A DNA stretch of 64,000 nucleotides from Argentina anserina. Lineage: Eukaryota; Streptophyta; Magnoliopsida; Rosales; Rosaceae. Under the pieces are notes generated by a model. The model was not told where the DNA came from and did not search any database. It saw nothing but the letters and a program-made list of their open reading frames with translations. Position 1 is the stretch's first letter. Each line of letters starts with the position of its first letter. Shown here piece by piece: positions 48,201-58,084 of the stretch. Position numbers and translations under genes: made by a program. The stretch lies in contig NC_065876.1 of assembly GCF_933775445.1 (NCBI RefSeq), positions 17,670,001-17,734,000 of the forward strand, read 5' to 3'.

Positions 48201-51200
48201 TTTCTACAAATATGGATCGGAATGCATGCAGTATATTGAGAACTAACCTTGATTATGAAAAGTGATCCGAAAATGGAACTGGTAATTTTAAATCTACTCA
48301 CCAAATAATCTGATCGTCTCTTTATTGTTGTCTTAAAAACTGGGAGTTTAAACAAAGTTGAAGCAGCCTTTCTCCTCCTTTCTCTGAGGAAATGTTTTTC
48401 AGTTGGTCCAGGAAAGTGTGTCCTTGGGGTCTGTCTGTTGGGTGCTTGGGGCTATGTGGTCTGCCTCTCTTGGTTTCCATTATTCTTGTATTTCCAGTCT
48501 GTTTCTCTGGGATGTCTGTGGTTTTATTTTGTTGTCTTAGAATGATGGTTTCAGTTGCAATATACAAATTGGCTCTGTTAAGCTCTTTGAGTAATGACAG
48601 AGATAAAGTTGATTTTAGATCACTTTTGAAATAATTGGGAAACAGAAGTCGAAAGAGCAAAAAATGTATCAACTTTTACATTAGGACCCGAAAGCTTCTG
48701 GTCATAGCTCAGATAATATGGTATGATAGGAAGTAGGTGCAGAACATTAGGTTCCAATTTTCATATAAGCAAAGAAGAAATAAATAATCGGCATGATGAA
48801 TGAAGTACAAATATTGGCTAATTTCAAAAGCAGAAAAATGAAGATTTCACTTAATGTACCTGCAAAACTTGTTCTTGAAAGATATTGAATGGTGATTAAA
48901 TGAAAAGTTTAAGCTTAGAAAGAGGAGATGAACAAGTCATCTGAGCAGACTTTAGTAATACTATTCAAAAGAATAGAACGTCCGAAAGATAATTGAAAGC
49001 CTGTCATGTCAGGTAATTCAAGTGCTTAGAAAAAGGGCTCAGGCAATGGTAGAGTCGTCCCATGTCCTTTTTTGTCCTTGAAGTGCGTAGATCATGAACA
49101 GGAGGCCAATTGGGTAGGGTGGGGACATTTCTACATAAACAGTTGTCCAAAATTAAAACATTTACTTAGAGAAATGTGATTGATTTGTATCTCTATATTG
49201 TATTGAACCCTGTATAAGTCTTCAATTGCAGCCATCTGAGTTCTAATTTTAAGTGATGGTAAATCTGTTATCTCCTCATGCATTAACCTCTAAAAGGGCT
49301 ACAAGTTGTTACAAATTCTTTGTGTAAGTGTGTTGGCATGCCCAGTGGAGTTGAAGAATGTTGGCCATTTGCAGTTACTTTAGCTAGAGCAGAATAGGAA
49401 GATTTTGCTTCACTGGTTTGTGTGTGGAAGAGCTTTGTGTTCAAGTGTGTTTCTGGTCTGTTCTATGAGCGTGAGTCACCTTTGAGTTAGGAATTTCTCC
49501 ATGCTTGAGAGGACTAAAGTGCAGTGGAGTTGAAGAATGTTGGCCATTTTCAGTTATTTTGGCTAGAGCAGCATAGGAAGATTTTCACCTGGTTTGTCTG
49601 TAGAAGAACTTTGTGTTCAAGTGTGTTTCTGGTCTGTTATATGGGTGTCAGTCACCTTTGAGTTAAGAATTTCTCCCTTTCAGCCTCACAGCTGCTGTAA
49701 CTTGATTAGTGTTTTTTTATTTATGCTCTGAGGGCTTCTCGTTCACTTTTGTATTCTGCTTTATATAAACGAAGTGTTTTGTCTACCAAAAAAAAGAAAT
49801 CAAAACGCCATCTGAGTAGATTATTTACTCAAAAATAGTTGGATTAGTATTTTTATACGTGATAGAATACTATTGATCCAGAGTTCTGTTATATCTATAG
49901 GATACATACATATTGATACTCTCAAATAACAGGGCTCCTCTTTTCGAAGTTCAAACAAAAGATTGGGACTGCTTCTGCTCTATATTGTGGGATCCAAGCC
50001 ATGCTGATTGTAATGTGCCTCAGGTCCTCATATTATTTATAGTATTTTTTTTAGTTATAGTTGTAGGGTTATATTTATGTCATTTATGAAGTTTTTGTAT
50101 GAAGAAGCACACTCACCCTCCCACACATCTCTGCTGCCACTTCAGGATTAGGGACTTGTGGTCACAAATCACACACACGCGCTCACACACACACACACAC
50201 ACAATAAATAAATGAAGACTGGGTGAAAAAGGATTTCACTTTTGTATTGTCGGCAAACAGTTTTTAATGTTGTGTTGCTTGTACAGTTATTTTCGTTTTT
50301 TATCCCTATCATTTATTTATTTTGGGTGTTTTCTTTTTGGTGTTGTTGGCATTGAAATTTGATCTGTATTTCTAACTAATGTAATGTATTGTTGGTTACG
50401 TCTGGCTCAGGAATTGGAAACAGATGAAGTACTAAAGCAACTGAAGTATGTTGAGACGGTATGTAATAGGCAACTTCCACTAAACTTTCTCTGCCTCATT
50501 TTCCTATCCACCCAATATATTTCAATTTTCAGTATGTGCTATAGTGTATCGGTCAACAAGTTAGTCAGAGAAACAGAACAAGCACAGCAAACCAAGAGAA
50601 ACAACCACAAAGAAAAGAACACAAAGACACAGATTTAAGGTGGTTAAGCAAATAGCCTTGCCTACATCCACCGGAGAAACACACACTTCCACTATATTAA
50701 TAATGGGTACACAAGAAAGACTAAGAAAACAAGGACTCTTCTCTTCCTATCTTTCTCCTCTCTGCCCTCTCTCACCCTCTAACCGAGAATGGAACACACT
50801 TTGCTCTTTGTCTCTGCGATGCCTAAACCTAGAGCATAACCCCTCCTTATATAGCCATAAGGACAAACATGTTTCCTCACCAAATAGGAATCCTATTCCT
50901 AATAGTAGTAGGCTGTAAAGCCTCCTCCTTCTACAGATAAACCATCATCAATAAGGGTTCTCTATCCTTACCGGAACACCATACTCTAAGAAACCATCTT
51001 AAGAAAAACACATGTGCTGGAAACCCAACATGTGCTTATTCAAACACTTTACTGGAGTTATGAATGCTGTCTTGGTTTAAATACTTCTTCAATTTTTATT
51101 TTATTTTGGTCAGATCTTCAAGTTTATTATTGCTATCTATTATGCACTTATGCCACCAAGTTATTACTGAAGACACAATAAGTTATAGATAATCTCCTGT

Positions 51201-51639
51201 CCTTCCCTATCAATAAGATAGGTATCTGAATACTGACTGCAGAACTAAGAAAAATGTAAAAAATACACATAGGTATAACGTGCATAGCAATTTTTGTTTT
51301 TGTTTTAAAAGAGATTGTTATTGTTATTAAGGGTGGGCCATATGGAACCATATGGGTAACAAAGAAGAGTCATCGTTGGCACCTTTGTGGTAGTGAATTT
51401 CTGTCATATTTAAAACATGTATGGTTTGAAGTTCATGGCTTATATTCACAGAATATGTTCTGCATCATCTGTTGTATATTGCTGTGTGAGTTTCCTGTTT
51501 ACTCGGTGATTCTTATTCCTCAAATGGTTTGCAGCTGAGACCCCGGCTCTCTGCTCAACAGCACAATTTGGGTCGCGCCAACAGCACTGGTGATTTACAA
51601 AACCGCAGAGTAGATACAAAAAGTATACAAACTCTTTGA
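45260..51639 (+). CDS. PHD-finger protein with a triplicated internal repeat, 7 coding exons
   Basis: Exons: 45260-46812, 47873-47927, 48023-48129, 49933-50023, 50411-50458, 51535-51639 with GT-AG introns in matching phase, giving about 652 residues; an upstream non-coding exon is likely. Three degenerate repeats of 63-67 residues occupy about residues 77-272, each with a SAAPDLVYKRK-like start, a NPRTGDCLSF-like middle and a GKDQY end. A Ser-rich linker follows, then a C4HC3 PHD finger at about 405-450 (CKFCNRSETSLKLLICDNCE ... EWFCYSCL). After it come conserved blocks with ADVPDWSG, PSEYARLH and a WIQCREVVDPESGIRCGKWR stretch. PHD fingers read histone tails, so a nuclear chromatin role is inferred. 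It resembles plant PHD proteins of unknown function. The start is the first ATG (45260); the frame is open upstream only to a stop at 45224. Confidence 0.82.
49342..49677. repeat. Two-copy ~160-bp direct duplication inside a PHD-gene intron
   Basis: Units at 49342-49500 and 49521-49677 both start CAGTGGAGTTGAAGAATG and end GAATTTCTCC. They differ by scattered substitutions and a few indels. They lie in the intron between 48130 and 49932. Confidence 0.85.
50170..50202. repeat. CA microsatellite in a PHD-gene intron
   Basis: An interrupted CA/ACAC run of about 30 bases. Confidence 0.85.
50541..51030 (-). mobile_element. Solo-LTR or TRIM-like insertion in a PHD-gene intron
   Basis: A 490-bp block is bounded by the 6-bp direct repeat TGTGCT (50535-50540 and 51031-51036). 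On the minus strand it begins TGTTGGGTTTCC and contains a TATATAAGG box near 50855, as LTRs do. A GGTGGTTAAGC / GCCTACATCCACC phrase near 50640-50675 resembles those seen in plant LTR and TRIM sequences. It lacks a canonical CA terminus at the other end, so the class is uncertain. It is antisense to the host gene. Confidence 0.5.
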
Positions 51640-53317
51640 TATGGTGAGAACTCTTTGAGAGTGTTCATACAGATCTGCCTTGTCCTTGTACATCCATTTC
51701 ATATATATATCAAATGGAGTTGGCTTTCACCACAGTTAACTGGACTAAAAATTTTTCTATCAAGTACAATGGCTTTTGCGCCGCCTCCATTTTTTGTGGT
51801 GTTTGATATTCATCTTTTAGTGGGTGACTTAAATGTGGAGTAGATAGTTGCAAAGAAGAACAATGGATGAAAAAACTGTGCTTGATTCACAGCAAGTGTG
51901 AATTACACACAGGAGTTTAGGCTATCTCGGGGACTTGTGCTTGAGGAATTCAAAATTGAATGGATTCAGGTCTCCCCCAGCAACAACAAATATGGAATTG
52001 ATTGGTAGAGGGGTAGAGTAATAGTCTTGCTTTAATTGAAAATTTTGAGGCTTGTCTGGACTAATCTGGTATTCTCATTTTCTTTTGGTATTGAGATGAA
52101 GAAAAATAAAACAAAACAAAACAAATCAGAATCCGATAATTTTCAGCAAAACTGGTTTTTTTTTTCTTCCGACAAGTTTTCAATTTTTTTATTGATTTTT
52201 AATAGTGCAGCTTCAGATAAAATCTTGAAATTGAAAATCGCAAATGTACCTAACTGGTTTCCCAAACATAATACCAACTCGTATCAAAATTTTGGATCTC
52301 TTGTTCAAGCTCCTTAGGGAGGTCGGGAAATGTTCTAGTATTCCTTTGTGGCCTTCATAAATTACAGATCAATTTCCACTGGCAATAATTTAGTTAAGGA
52401 AACATACATACTTATTTCCTGCATTTGTTTTTTTAACATTTCTAGGTCGTAGGTCGTAAGTCGTGGAACTAGGACCTGTTTGAGTACTACTTTACCAAAT
52501 ATCGAGTACTTTCCTTGGACAGTTTGGCAATAATCCAAGTAGCAAGGAGCAGATATGAAACTCGAGAAATTCAAGCACAATCGGTTGAAACATGGAACCT
52601 CTCGCAAATTTAATAATAGTACTTAGAAACCATGCCTACATCCTCCTATACTGTAATGTAAGTTGTTGGTCAGTTGAAAAATGTCATGCAAGACAACATT
52701 ATTTGATCAGCAACTATAGCTGAAAAATGGCCTTCGGAGAATCTCAAAATCCAAAGGATGATGTTCAGCAAATTCAGGAGATGATTTCCCTATAATGGTT
52801 TTCTGTATATCGCAGGTACAAAGTATAATCGGTGTTCCAGATGACCAGGTTAAGACCTTATATTAGCATTCTTATTGCAAGCCAATGGAATTTTTTAGAT
52901 TATTAACTGTGTGAAAAACCTGTTTTTTAGATTATTAACTGTAAATTGTAATTATTGTATAGAAAAGTTAGATTTACAAGATAACTTTCTGATTAAATTT
53001 TTTTGAATTTTTTATTATTTATTAAATTAATTTTTATGACTATATTATTCATATATTAAAATATGTTTTTATTTAACCTATAATATAGAGTTATTAATGT
53101 ATTTTCACCGGGTTTTTAGTTGACAAAACTTGTTTTGGTTATAATAGTATAGATATACACGAAGAAGTTGAAATTGAGTGTTGAGGGATTGATTCATTTA
53201 TGACACATTTACTTATTTCAAATATAATTTAAACTATTTTCAGTCATAATAATATGCTTACTTGTGTTAATTATTAAGTTGCTTCCTACAGTCATGCTAC
53301 TTGTTCTATGTATTCAG
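51640..53317. other. Gene-free stretch after the PHD gene
   Basis: The first few hundred bases are the 3' untranslated region of the PHD gene. The rest is AT-rich. A 33-base exon-like block with good splice signals lies at 52816-52848 (coding VQSIIGVPDDQ in its only open frame), but I cannot connect it to a gene. Confidence 0.4.
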
Positions 53318-53843
53318 GGAACTTGCAAAGGATTTCGTTGTTGCTGGCACTGCATCAGAGTCATAGGCGGATCGAGCGTAAGGCTTGTATGGGTTGGAGC
53401 CCTTGCAAGTTATTCCTATATATCTAACTACCCAACATAAATGAACAACATGATGTTTGATTCAGTTACTTCGAATCCCAGTGAAGGGATTTGTCCTATT
53501 TTTTATTTTTATGTTGTTTTTCATGTTTTTTCTCCTTATTTTCATTTTTGGTTCTTCTGTTACCAATTTGTTCTTTTTTTTTTCTCCATTTTTTATGTTC
53601 CTTTATTCATTAGTTTTTCTCAAAACTTTCTGAAATGTTTTGCTCTTTTTCTCATTTTGTTCTCCCATTATTCCTTTTAAGTATAATATTTTATTTATTT
53701 TAAAAATGTAATTCTAAATTTTAGAAAGCAAAATCACCCGCAAAAACAAATTTCGAGCAAGCCCTACCACATTTTACATCCTAGATTCGCCCCTGATCAG
53801 AGTCGCTCTACGATACTTGTGAAGCGATGTTCAAGCCTGACAT
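53318..53843 (+). pseudogene. Orphan exon interrupted by a MITE, unidentified protein
   Basis: Acceptor-like TATTCAG precedes 53318. The frame starting with GAACTT reads ELAKDFVVAGTASES and, on the far side of the MITE at 53362-53795, continues in the same sense with LYDTCEAMFKPDM up to a GTTTGT donor near 53843. The two halves meet exactly when the MITE and one copy of the direct repeat are ignored. I do not recognise the protein. Whether it was part of the block at 52816-52848 is unclear because the phases do not fit. Confidence 0.4.
53362..53795. mobile_element. hAT-type MITE with 8-bp target duplication
   Basis: The 434-bp element begins CATAGGCGGATCGAGCG and ends, reversed, CAGGGGCGAATCTAGG. 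The 8-bp repeat ATCAGAGT flanks it (53354-53361 and 53796-53803). CAGGGGCGGA-type ends with 8-bp duplications are typical of plant hAT MITEs. The interior is T-rich and non-coding. Confidence 0.8.
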
Positions 53844-54379
53844 GGTTTGTTACTTTACACAACTAATCAAGATAGTTATATTTGAACTGCTTGTATATTT
53901 TTCTGTTTCATCTATTAGTTCTTGATAATGTAGACCATCGCATGTGTTCATGTTACTTCAGTACAAGTAACTGTCAGTAAGTTGGCTACTCCGAAATGTC
54001 ATAAGATAATTGTAATGTGTACTTTATAAACCGCATTGATTGCCATGAACGGAAATCAAAGTGAAAACAAGCTACATATACTCTGATGTTAAATCTTTTC
54101 CTTTCCATCTTTTGAAAGCACTGAAGTGCTAGCTATTAGAAACAAGCATTTGGGGAGAAACAGTAATAATGGTTCTCCAATCCTGTTTTCTTTGACAGAG
54201 TTGGAAAATGAAAACTATATAGTGAATTACAATCGAGCAGTGTTTTTTTATATATAAATATTCTTCTGTTTCATCTATACTCTTAATATAGGCCTCATCA
54301 TTTAGCCCGCAGATCCGAAAAGCCTGCGGAGGCCCGCAAGCCCGATGGGTTTTTACCCCGGTCGGTTTTTTGCATGTGA
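53844..54379. other. Gene-free spacer
   Basis: AT-rich, apart from a short GC-rich patch at 54310-54365 (GCCCGCAGATCC-like). No gene or repeat that I can support. Confidence 0.5.
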
Positions 54380-55490
54380 TTTATTTATAACCATGTGACG
54401 AGCAACATGGAATCATGAGATCAAGAATCGCTTAACTATGCAGTTTATTTGGCAAATTGACAAGTAAGATCTAAATTAGTATTGCCGGTTTTATTTAATT
54501 TCATTCATATGAATGAAATTATATATGTTACGTGAGTAAAGTAGTCTTTGAATATTATGACATGTTATATGCTATGCATATTTAAATTTATTTTTAAATT
54601 TGATTGCTTAGCATGTAATTGCATCGTAATGTTATGATTTATGTTTTACGCATTATATTTATACATGGTCTTTGGCACAAGTACAATAATTTCCTTAGCC
54701 TTGTGTATTATGTAACCATGTTACATGCTATGCTTTTTATCAAAATTTAATTACTTAGCATGTCATTAAATCGTGATGCTATGATTCAAATTTTTAAGCA
54801 TTATATATTTATACATGGTCATTGGCATGTATCATGAATACAATAATTGCCTAAGTTTTGTAAATTACTTAACCATGTTAAATGATATGCTTTCTTCGTT
54901 TCATATGCTATGTTTATATAATTTTTATAATTATGTTATTTAGCATATGATATGAGCATTGTCATGATAACGAATTTTCATGATAATTTTATAATTCAAA
55001 AAACAAAGAGAGTACACATATATTCTTGTGATAAAGTATTTTCATGAAGCATCGAAAGTACGACCATTTCAATTCTTGGTCTTGCAATCCGATTTATATT
55101 TCTTGGAAATTAATTATGGATAATAATGAATAAATAACCCTAAAGCAAAGGGCAAATATTAAGAACATGTAGGTTCATACAAACCGATCCATGACAATTG
55201 AGAATATTCGAATATTAATCGAGATATCAGCGGTTCGATTATAGGGTTCAATTTTTAATATTTGACTTTGCGAAGTACCGCATAAAGTAAAGCAACTTCA
55301 CAAAATATTAGTATGACATGAATAACTGAATGCAAAGAAATGCATCATGCGATCCCCACAGTAGTAGTACTGAAGAATAATGTATTATATCTGTGGATAT
55401 AAATAATAATATTAATAATGATAGCTGATATATAATTATTCGGAATTCAAAATATACATGCATTATGAGATGAAGATATCGTTAGATTTA
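54380..55490 (+). mobile_element. Internal fragment of the 23.4-31.7 kb copia family, inverted
   Basis: Read in reverse complement, this stretch aligns with 26.6-27.73 kb and then, without a break, with 30.04 kb onward in the copia element. Shared phrases include GATGCATTTCTTTGCATTCA-like and ATTACCATTT-adjacent segments and CATATGCTAAATAACATAAT. It has no LTRs of its own here. It lacks the 2.3 kb hAT-like insert and carries the single-copy site TTTATCACAAGAATAT (about 55041-55022 on the minus strand). Confidence 0.85.
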
Positions 55491-56773
55491 TAGTAAAAAT
55501 ATGTATATAAGTTCAAAAAAGCTCTTTCCATTTTTTCTTAGTTCAAGTCCTACAGAAAGTTGTTGCTGATTAATTGTAGCTTCAAGAGCTCATGTTTACA
55601 TCACCACCCACATACATACAACAAAGGGAAGGCGCGCGTATACACACATATCAAGACTAATTTGCCGGAAAATTAAAAACCCCACCTTGTCTAAGTATGA
55701 ATCCAAACCATGGATACACCAACAAGACATAATGAGCTGCAAAGAAATGAAAAGTAATCTTTCAGCTACAGACACTGTTGTGAATATATGAAAAGAAGTT
55801 TCTAAATGGAAAAAGGGTTTGGGATTGAAACAAATATATATGTTCGAGTTGTTGTTGCAGTCAAAACCATTATCTTCAACCAATGACAGAGTATATATGT
55901 ATTTTTTAGAAAGATGAAGAAAGGAGATAATCAGAATCAAGGCCCCACTGCTAGCGTCCTTAGTTTTAAAAGGCACACTGACAGTCTCCAATTTACACGT
56001 TCAGTCTTTTTTTTTGTTGCCAATGTTCAGATGGTAACCACTTTCAATAACAGAAGAACTTTCAGATATCCCAATAAGGAGGTGAAAGCATCAAACTCAA
56101 ATCGAGGTCAGGAATATATTGATTTTTTTTTAAAATATGGGAATATATTGATTAGAACCATCAATTTTTTAGGTCCTCCTGAGATAATTCCAACTAAAAA
56201 TTGACCAAATAAATACCACTCAGGCCATCATCATCAGTTTAGTTTAGCCAATTCTATTAGTCCCCAAATTCGCATAGATGCTTATTATTCAACTTCGGCT
56301 GATTTTATTACCCTTTAAATGACCCAAAGATGTGCAGTTCTCATCATTGAACTGGTATTCTTTACCTCAGAGGAACCAAGGAACAAGATAGGGGTATCTG
56401 TTTTCTTCGTCGATACCTACTTCAAAAAGAAAAGAAGTTTGTAAGAAAATTAACAACACCTAAGGACCAAACCAATCCAACAATTCTGAATTTCAGACCC
56501 CACAATCAAGAATAATTGTTACTGAAATTAACAACCTAATAAGTTAGTTGGTAACCGGAAATTACATTCAGCCCCTGAAAACAAGGACTCAAACAAATTT
56601 TTAGATGTATAAAATGGTGGTTTAAATTTTCAAAACATTAAATGTCGTATACAGAAACACATAATTACACATTACATACACAAACATGAATACATATACA
56701 GAGAAATATTTCATCATCTTGATCTCACTCAGTTTCAGGTTGAAGAGGGGGGGGGGGGGGGGAATCTACTGAC
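55491..56773. other. Gene-free stretch with a poly-G run
   Basis: No credible gene. A run of 16 G occupies 56747-56762, just downstream of the last recognisable importin pseudogene exon. The open frames at 55596-55991 and 55914-56204 match nothing I know. Confidence 0.5.
56747..56762. repeat. Homopolymer run of 16 G
   Basis: Visible directly. Long poly-G is rare in plant DNA and the true length may be uncertain. Confidence 0.9.
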
Positions 56774-57059
56774 CTCAACATTGGATGATAAAACAAGAGT
56801 AGAGATGCAAGTGTACACGGCCAGGACTCCTCATGATCTTCTTTTGAAAGGAAAACTTTCAGAAAAAAGCAAGTACCTGAAAAATTAACTGAGACATCAT
56901 CATTAATTACCCAATAGCAAATCAGGAAATGTCAGCGACAAGATTACCTCATTCAATGGGATAAGCTCGGGGTGCACCAATATCATTCTTGCATATGCAC
57001 CAGCTGCATTATCCCTGACAGCATTATCTGTCTTAGATTCCCCAAAAAGGGATAAATCC

Positions 57060-57233
57060 TGTTAGAATGAGTTGGAACAGGTAGATAAAGCATAAACCAT
57101 GTTACTCATGGTGTGTCAACAATTAGGATTAATCATTAGAATTAGTGCTAATATTCTCCAACTCTCCTATAAATAGATAGCAAACATTTGTAACAATTCA
57201 TCAAACAATCAATACAAATCATCATATTTGAGT
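57060..57233 (+). repeat. 5' LTR of the copia element
   Basis: Begins TGTTAGAATGAG and ends ATATTTGAGT. It contains CTATAAATAG near 57168-57177, a TATA box. It ends in GT rather than the usual CA. Confidence 0.95.
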
Positions 57234-57245
57234 TGGTATCAGAGC
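57234..57245 (+). other. Primer binding site
   Basis: TGGTATCAGAGC directly follows the 5' LTR and matches the complement of the 3' end of plant initiator methionine tRNA, the usual copia primer. Confidence 0.93.
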
Positions 57246-58084
57246 CACTTACTTGGTTGGTTGCAAATTTGCTCCAATTTTTTTTTCTCCCGTCTGGCGT
57301 AGGTGTTCTTGCCAGACGTCCAGATAAGCAGTGACACTGCCAGACGTCCAAATCTGCTCTCCACCGTCGCCTCCTCCGGTGCCACTGCCCTCGGCCCGAC
57401 CTCCGACGCCGCTTCAAATCATCCGGATTGGCGTGCCCGTGCCTCCCCTCGGTCCGACCTCAGCTCCTCTCCATCGCCGACGCAGCAGCAGGACAACCCG
57501 AGACCGGGTTACCCACGGGTGATCCACCTCAACAGCAGTGCCGACCTCGTCGTCCGACCTCAGCTCCTCTCCATCGCCGACCCCGTCGTCGCTTCCTCGC
57601 CAACGCAGCAGCATCGCCGATCCGAGCCCCGGTGCTCCGACCTCCGCACCGTCGTCGCCTCCTCGCCGGCAGCAGCAGCAGCGCGACTCGGGCCCGAGCC
57701 CCGCCTCCGCACCAGCAACGCCGACCCGAGCCCCGCCTCCGGAAGTCCTTCTCCACGGGTAACGATTGTATTGATTTTAGAAGAGAAGAAGGGTTTTTTA
57801 TCAACCCCGATACCCGACCCAAGATCCGACCCGCAATCCGACCCGCACTTCGACCCGCAATTCGACTCGCGATCCAACCCGAGATCCGACCCGAGATCCG
57901 ACCTGAGATCCGACCCGAGATCCGACCCGAGATCCGACCCGCGATCCGAGAACCGGCCCGCCCCTTTTTCTGCTGCCTTTTTCAGTGTTTTTTCACCGAC
58001 AGTGCTTGTTCACCGAGGCAGGTTCCTATCAGTTTTTTTGTTTCCGCTGCATTATTACTGATTTGTGATTTGATTTGATTTACA
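57246..58084 (+). other. GC-rich copia leader with tandem repeats
   Basis: This 839-bp leader lies between primer site and gag. It is far more GC-rich than its surroundings. It holds a 31-bp direct duplication (about 57450-57480 and 57558-57588, GTCCGACCTCAGCTCC start) and a 12-bp tandem array at about 57811-57950 built on CGAGATCCGACC. A 252-codon frame (57303-58061) and others on both strands span it, but they are low-complexity products (Arg-Ser-Asp-Pro repeats) and probably not genes. Confidence 0.75.
57811..57950 (+). repeat. 12-bp tandem array in the copia leader
   Basis: About 11 imperfect copies of a CGAGATCCGACC-like unit. Because 12 is divisible by 3, frames remain open and encode a DPRS-like four-residue repeat. 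Confidence 0.85.

Noticed and set aside
52736..52795. Short frame starting MAFGESQNPKDDV
   Set aside because: Only about 20 codons, then a stop; no neighbour to join and no known match.
57303..58061. 252-codon frame before copia gag
   Set aside because: Low-complexity product of the 12-bp array and GC-rich leader, with rival frames on both strands; recorded as a leader instead.
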